Shown: in pieces, positions 58,647 through 64,000 of the stretch | Position numbering within the stretch: the stretch's first letter is position 1 | How the letters are laid out: the number at the start of each line of letters is the position of its first letter | NCBI GenBank assembly: GCA_005765155.1 | Contig: VCCP01000004.1 | Span: forward strand, 1,550,001-1,614,000 | DNA from: Zelopaecilomyces penicillatus | Lineage: Eukaryota; Ascomycota; Sordariomycetes; Hypocreales; Pseudodiploosporaceae | DNA length: 64,000 bases | Direction of reading: 5' to 3' | Notes under the pieces: generated by a model | What the model was told of the DNA's origin: nothing | The model's database searches: none | The model's input: only the letters and a program-made list of their open reading frames with translations | Translations under genes and position numbers: made by a program

Positions 58647-59132
58647 CTACGCCTCCGGATCATACATTTCCTCATCCTCTTGCGGCCACTCCACCTCAAA
58701 CTCGACGTCATCGCTATCCGGGTCCTCCACAAGCGTAAAGGCGACAATGCTGTTATTTTTTAGACCACATTTCGTAGGCGTATAGTGCCCATTGTCGCCA
58801 ATTTTCAACCGCTTCCACCCCTTTGACGAGTCGTTGGGGACCCTGAACACGCCATACACCAGGGCTGCGCTGTCCGAGATCGGCATCCTGTCCGGCGAGG
58901 AGAGCGAGGTGGTGAGACCGTCCGGATACCGGTCCTTTAGTAGAGCTAGAAGCTCATCGGACACCTCGGAGAAGGGGGCGAGGGAATCCAGAAATAAGAA
59001 GATGGTATGGATCCCGTACTTGAACCGCACAGAGATGTGGGTATCATCAACTGCGATTGATGTCTTGAAGAACCTCCCTCATCAGCGAGGGTTGCCAAGC
59101 CATTTTTTTTTATCGTTTTCCCGACATACCAT
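58647..59132 (-). CDS. Small conserved-looking protein of unknown function
   Basis: Two exons: 59130-59132, which is only the ATG, and 58647-59063, joined by a 66-nt GTATGT...AAG intron. The product is 139 aa, starting MTSIAVDDTHISVRFKYG. An ordered alpha/beta core is suggested by alternating hydrophobic strands and one helix (HTIFLFLDSLAPFSEV, ELLALLKDRYPDGL, LVYGVFRVP, WKRLKIGD, SIVAFTLVED), and the tail is acidic (PQEDEEMYDPEA). The strand-helix order could suit a ubiquitin-like beta-grasp, but this is only a guess. It looks like a widely kept fungal protein, but I cannot name the family. It is divergent from the Tim17-like gene. Confidence 0.68.
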
Positions 59133-59635
59133 GGTTTAAACTTCTCTTAGAAAGGGAGGAGATGAGATAGTTTTGGAGACGAATTCACTGTCAAGTTGAG
59201 CTGCCACTGAGCGTTGTGTAGAATCAAGCGGCAAGAGCATTTTCTGTATTCAACCTAGGCAGCCGCTATCCCTCGCGTTGGTGGGAAATCACGAAGTCAC
59301 GTGTTTCCGTGCACATTCCATATGGAATATGTCAAAGTCACAGTGCTTTACTACAGTGCGATATATCATATCGCACAGCTTGACAGTTGGATGCAGGGCC
59401 TCAGGTTGCTTGAGGCGATAATTTAGCTGGGACGGCTTCAAGAGACTGGTATCAAATCTCAACAAGCACTTACGTGGTCGCTGCCGCCGTTTGCGAGCCC
59501 CGGAGACCGCTTCTACTTGCGCTTCACCGTCAGATTGAGCTCCAAAGGCACATCCTCAAACACCTTCTCGAACAGGAGGGTGCCAACTGACCCCCCTTGA
59601 ACCGCCATCTACCCACCCTATTCAGGCTTTCAACC
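59133..59635. promoter_or_regulatory. Divergent promoter with clustered palindromes
   Basis: About 500 bp between divergent starts. It contains TCACGTG (59297-59303), a perfect 14-bp palindrome ATTCCATATGGAAT (59315-59328) and a 9-bp inverted repeat with a 3-bp centre, GTGCGATAT-atc-ATATCGCAC (59356-59376). Confidence 0.5.
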
Positions 59636-60662
59636 ATGGCGGCAGCGGCTTTGATCGAAGAGCACGGCATCACCAGCCAGGAGGCGGCCGCGTCAACATC
59701 TTCACCCAACCAGCAGCAGCACCCACCACCCACGTTTCCCGCAGAGAGCCATCCGCGACTGTCAATAGCGACACCTAACCGACTTCTGTTCGGCTCCGTA
59801 GCCTCATGCATGGTGGGCTTCTCACTGGGGGCGTTGCAGGGCGGCCAGATGGCCCAGCTGCGCTTCCGGGCGGAGCACGCGCACAAGATGCCCGACAGCA
59901 CGACGGGCTGGTACTTTTACCACAAATCCAAAAACTATCACGCAATGCAGGGCGGCATCCGCGAGGGGTTCCGGATGACGGCCAAGACGGGCTTTTGGAG
60001 CTTCGTCGCATTGAGCCTGGAGAGCACGGTGGATCGCTGTCGGGGAAGCAGCGACATGTTCTCAACCATTATCGCGACGCTTAGCGTCGCAGGCACGTTT
60101 TCTCTCTGGCGTAAGTTTTGGAACTTTTTCTTCTTTCTTTTCCCTCTTTTTCCTTCCTTGGCTGGTCTCGGCCATGTTTCTGTATTTGATCTTTTGCCCC
60201 ATCCCCGTTTTCGGAGGTTGGCTTTCCCATCCGACTCACGTGGCCCCATCCCAAACGCTTATTTTCGCATCATGTTTTACCCTTATCTCTTGCAATCTTG
60301 GGGGTTGCCCTCTTTGATTGCATATATGTGGAAGCTTTGGCCATCCTTTAATGCTGTTGGGTGGGAACGTCCTATGATTTTTTTTTTTGGACACACAAGG
60401 CAATTATCGGTTGAACTACAGAGTGGGGAATCCTTGCTAATCTAGATGCCGACCATCGGCCGACTTGAGATTAGATCGCTTTTCCCTTTCGACAGCCGCA
60501 AGGACCGCAAAGTATGGGCTTTTGTTTGGTATCCTTTATGGAGGCGTCCAGGATATAGTGGGCTTAGCCCGCGGCAGACCGATTGGGTACGTTGAGTATG
60601 TCCGACGTCGGTATCAAGTTGGGCCACACATCCCCGACGATGACAGGACCGGGGCCGCTTAG
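59636..60662 (+). CDS. Tim17/Tim22/Tim23-like mitochondrial membrane protein
   Basis: Two exons (59636-60110 and 60475-60662) with a 364-nt intron join in frame to 220 aa. After about 45 disordered residues rich in Gln, Pro and Ser, four weakly hydrophobic, Gly-rich segments follow: LLFGSVASCMVGFSLGALQG, MTAKTGFWSFVALSLEST, MFSTIIATLSVAGTFSLW and YGLLFGILYGGVQDIVGLAR. The polar linker YFYHKSKNYHAMQGGIREG, the Gly spacing and the basic end (YVRRRYQ) suit the Tim17/22/23 superfamily, which includes import channels and TIMMDC1-like complex I assembly factors. The exact member cannot be named by eye. The long intron was chosen because it alone gives a frame continuing into the conserved last segment. 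Confidence 0.62.
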
Positions 60663-62122
60663 CCAGGGCCCTGAAGACATCCTCGCTCAACTAGGTGGGG
60701 AGTCTTTCTTTTTCTCACGGATGTTAATATTGTTCATCTTTTCTTACACCACACATCGTCGTTCATCGAGTCAGTCGTGGACGTCATGCGATATGTCCAT
60801 CCATTTTTCTCACCCCCCCATACATTTTGACGGCACTATTACATAGACTATATATCATCGGGCAGGCTACCTACCCTCGATGAACTTTTGGTTAAGACCT
60901 ACAGTAGGTAGGCATTATGATACCATGTTACAAAGCAGTCAGCTGGGTTGCATAGCCGGCGGCAGGGAGATGAACACCGCCGCCCGTCACGATGATGGTT
61001 CCACATTGCTATGGGACCTTGATCGAATGCTAATAAAGGTACACGACAGGGGGACAGTATTGCTGTGTCAGTGCTGATTAGGGAGAGGGGGGGAGCTGGG
61101 GAGCAACTGACAACGTAATCAAAACACGGAGCTTGGTCTGTTCCAGAGCCACCATCTCAGCCAAGCAACGCACGATGCTATCAAACCACCCACCAGTTGT
61201 CACCACTACCCACCAACTTAACCCATGTATGCCTGTACCGCGCGCCGTATCGGAGCTGTTCCAGTCCCACGGACCAGGCTCTGGACCGCCAATCCGGCAA
61301 CTTTACTCGTCAATGGAGCTCACATGGATAGCTTTGGCGGAGAGGAGGGGCGCGCTTCTGGCAGCCCAAGCTCCGTTTTGATGACCTTTTCCAACGTCCG
61401 GACTACTACTAGCGGCATCTACGGCTACACTCGGCATCGACAGGGGTGGTGGCGGGGGACCACGTGATGCAGATGACACTTAAGACACCCTGTTCTGGGT
61501 TTAATCACTGCATAACCTGGCAAGCCTGGCAGCTATTCCCCCTTCCCAGCACCCATTCCAGCACAACAGTGCGGCCTGATTCGGACTTGTGTGGGGAGCC
61601 TCCGTTGGTCGGCGGTCTGGGTCGGCGGGTCGTGGACGATGCGCGCACGGCATGGCTGGCTGAGGTGGCTATTGATGGGCTGGCCGACGATGGAGGCTGT
61701 TCGTGTTGCCTCCCGCCTCTTCCGCTTGGCCAAAGGGGGGGGGGGTCTGCGTGGCCAATTTCAATGTCGCATCGTAGCACATATAATACTTGGGAAACCG
61801 TTTGCTCATTCCTCGCCTCCTCTGCTCGTCGTCTGTTCATCCCCCCCAACTTGTCCATCAACATCCATCTCCCCATAATAGCTAGACAAACGGGATACAA
61901 TTTGTGTGCTCTCAACCAGCGTCTTAATCTTTAATATCAAACTTATCTTCCGTACTCAAGATCGCTTGTGTAACCGAGTGTTGATATCATCAATATCACA
62001 CACCATACACTCTCAACGCACGCCTTGCTCTTTCTGATAGTCTGAATAGACTTCTTTTACGGGCAACTCATTACCTAGATTTGACAGCATCGGAAACACA
62101 TATCCTGGCTGCAAGGCCTGTC
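60663..62122. other. Intergenic: Tim17-like 3' flank and PUT1 promoter
   Basis: About 1.45 kb, no supported gene. A CACGTG lies at about 61464. Confidence 0.55.
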
Positions 62123-63729
62123 ATGATCCCTCGCCCTGGACACGGGCTCGTTCGCCTGCCCGGCCACCGGGTATCTGCCTCAGCCTTTGTTCACCTCACA
62201 TCCGCCTCAGCTGCCACCTCATCCGCATCACCATGTCACAAGGCATTCATTCACAGCCCGTCACGCTGGGGCCACACCCGCATGGCTCTGGCTGTCAACA
62301 TGTCCCAACGGCGCCGCATACATTCTTCTGAACGACGAACATCCACACTCGCAGAGATTCCTGGATCGTTGCCTCCCGTACCGCCCAGCATGGAGCCCAA
62401 CCGCGCACCGCTCTCAGTCCTGCCCATCAGCATGATCATTCGGTCTTTGGCAACGACTGTGGTCTCATCCTCCCCTATCCTTCTGCCACCGTCCCTGCGC
62501 ATCATGGCAGCTCTCGCACACAGTAAAAATCCAGTTCTGAACCCCGACAGGAACCCACTCTTGCGATTCTTCCTCAAAAAATCTTTCTATGCCCAGTTCT
62601 GCGCGGGAGAAGACGCCAGAGAAGTTCGTCACACCATCGCGAGGCTCAAGAATATTGGCTTTACAGGCGTTATTCTCGGTTATGCAAAGGAGGTGGTTCT
62701 CTCAGATAATGAAGCAGAAGGTATGAACACGTCAAAACTGGGTGAGGAAACGGCGGACGTCATTGCGGCGGAAATCAATCCCTGGACACAGGGAACGCTG
62801 GAAACTGTTCGGCTGGCTCAGCCTGGTGATTTTGTTGCTCTCAAGTAAGTATATCCGTGGGGTGTCCCGCCATATAATGAGTAGCTTGCAAAACTAACAC
62901 ACTTCGCAGATTCACTGGCGCTGGTCGCTTAGCACTGTATCAACTCAGCAAGCAAATGGCTCCTTCGCCTCACTTGCACAGCTGCATTGATTCCATTTGC
63001 CGACTTGCCCATTCTCGCGGAGTTCGCCTTCTGTTCGATGCCGAACAAGACATGCTACAGGATGGAATTGACGACTGGACGATGGAGTTTGCCCGCAAAT
63101 ACAATACAGCAGCCGAAACAGCCACCATTTACGGAACGTACCAGGCATACAAGAAAAAGACGCCCGCGGTTCTCTCAAAACATCTTGCTGATGCGCAAAA
63201 GGGAGGGTTCACACTCGGCGTCAAGCTTGTCCGTGGAGCGTACTTGGGCTCTGATCCCCGCGACCGATTTCATGACACACAAGAGGGCACCGATGCGTGT
63301 TATAATGGCATCGCAGCCAGTGTGTTGACGCGGCAGTGGGGTAAAATGGTCCACGGCGACGGCAACTTTCCCAACGCGCATATAGTTCTTGCGACTCACA
63401 ACGCAGAGTCAGTTCGCCGGGCCCGTGCCATCTGCGACAGCGGCGGTGCTAAGTCGGATATTGCGTTCGCCCAGCTTCAGGGCATGGCTGATGAGATCAG
63501 CTGCGAATTGGTAGAGGCGAGTCAGTTTGCTCAGAAGGAGTCTACCACCAACACCACACTTCTGCCAGTCTACAAGTACTTGGTTTGGGGGACCACTGGA
63601 GAGTGTATGAAGTATCTTTTGCGGCGCGCTCAAGAGAACAAGGACGCTGTTCAACGCACGCGGAATGGCCGGGATGCCATGTGGGCTGAACTAGTAAGGC
63701 GATGCAAGATGGCATTTGGTATGGCGTAA
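62123..63729 (+). CDS. PUT1: Proline dehydrogenase (mitochondrial)
   Basis: Two exons (62123-62844 and 62910-63729) join in frame to 513 aa. A long, Arg/Ser-rich, acid-poor N-terminus (MIPRPGHGLVRLPGHRVSAS and on) serves as presequence. The PRODH barrel then shows NPLLRFFLKKSFYAQFCAG, IGFTGVILGYAKE, FTGAGRLALYQL, LLFDAEQDMLQ, VKLVRGAYLGS, NAHIVLATHN, FAQLQGMADEI, VYKYLVWGTTGE and YLLRRAQEN. These include the FAD- and proline-binding Arg/Lys/Asp positions of the family. It oxidises proline to pyrroline-5-carboxylate in the matrix, passing electrons to ubiquinone, the first step of proline use as a nitrogen and carbon source. The ATG used is the first in frame. Confidence 0.93.
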
Positions 63730-63937
63730 AGGGATTGATGCCGAGCTAAAATCGCTCCAGGCTTGAAATTATTTTCAATAGTGTTTCTTTTGTATCAGCG
63801 AACTTTCGATTTGAAGTTCTAGCGCGTTAAAATGTGTTAGATGGTGACGGAGCAGATAGCTACAGGGAAATAGCGAATGACACGACTTACGGCTTAAAGT
63901 CTACTTTCCGCGCACGTCATCGCCTGTCAATATTTGC

Positions 63938-64000
63938 TCACAACCCTCGCAGGGCCATACCACCAAGAATAAGCTTCTCCATTTCCGTATGTTTCTGAGT
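63938..64000 (-). CDS. 3' end of an unidentified gene (partial)
   Basis: A minus-strand frame from the window edge stops at 63938 (TGA). It encodes about 20 residues ending in EKLILGGMALRGL. The ordered ending and lack of stops suggest a true C-terminus, but 63 bases are too few to be sure. Family not recognised. Confidence 0.35.
   Translation of the reverse strand, partial: TQKHTEMEKLILGGMALRGL

Overview
The window is nuclear DNA of a filamentous ascomycete, most likely a Sordariomycete and probably of hypocrealean type. This is inferred from the small GT-AG introns (about 50-370 bp), the tiny 5' exons, a HET-domain gene, a 2EXR gene, an F-box-like gene, and the architecture of the conserved genes (NudC, Ame1, Kex2, Snx4, Mdm38, Adk2, HMG-CoA reductase). 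I see no bacterial genes, no convincing tRNA or rRNA, no transposase and no CRISPR. Every spliced model below was checked by hand for splice-site consensus and for an exon sum divisible by three; none has been tested against transcripts.

Left part (1-24 kb): the 3' end of an unknown gene, nudC, the kinetochore gene AME1, a secreted LicD/MNN4-like protein, a long KDEL-receptor (ERD2) paralogue, mitochondrial adenylate kinase ADK2, a 2EXR protein, the LETM1 protein MDM38, sorting nexin SNX4, the kexin protease KEX2 and a mitochondrial phosphate carrier. This block is dominated by mitochondrial and secretory-pathway housekeeping genes.

Middle (24-38 kb): two gene-poor stretches (24.1-31.9 kb and 34.2-37.4 kb) flank two unrecognised genes. 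One encodes a 284-aa basic-tailed protein. The other encodes a 289-aa protein with possible PP1-docking motifs, behind a strictly alternating purine-pyrimidine repeat. Nicotinamidase PNC1 follows.

Right part (38-64 kb): HMG-CoA reductase, a close homologue of the ethylene-forming enzyme (EFE) of Penicillium digitatum and Pseudomonas, an F-box-like protein, an EVE-domain protein, a single-pass surface protein, a HET-domain protein, a small conserved unknown protein divergent from a Tim17/22/23-like membrane protein, proline dehydrogenase PUT1, and the 3' end of another gene.

The most noteworthy observations are the EFE homologue with the iron, 2-oxoglutarate and arginine ligands kept; upstream ORFs of HMG-CoA reductase and SNX4 that both stop in an ATGA overlap with the main start codon; micro-exons (including an exon that is only the ATG and a 10-nt internal exon); a 60-bp Z-DNA-type repeat; and a palindrome-rich divergent promoter at 59.3 kb.
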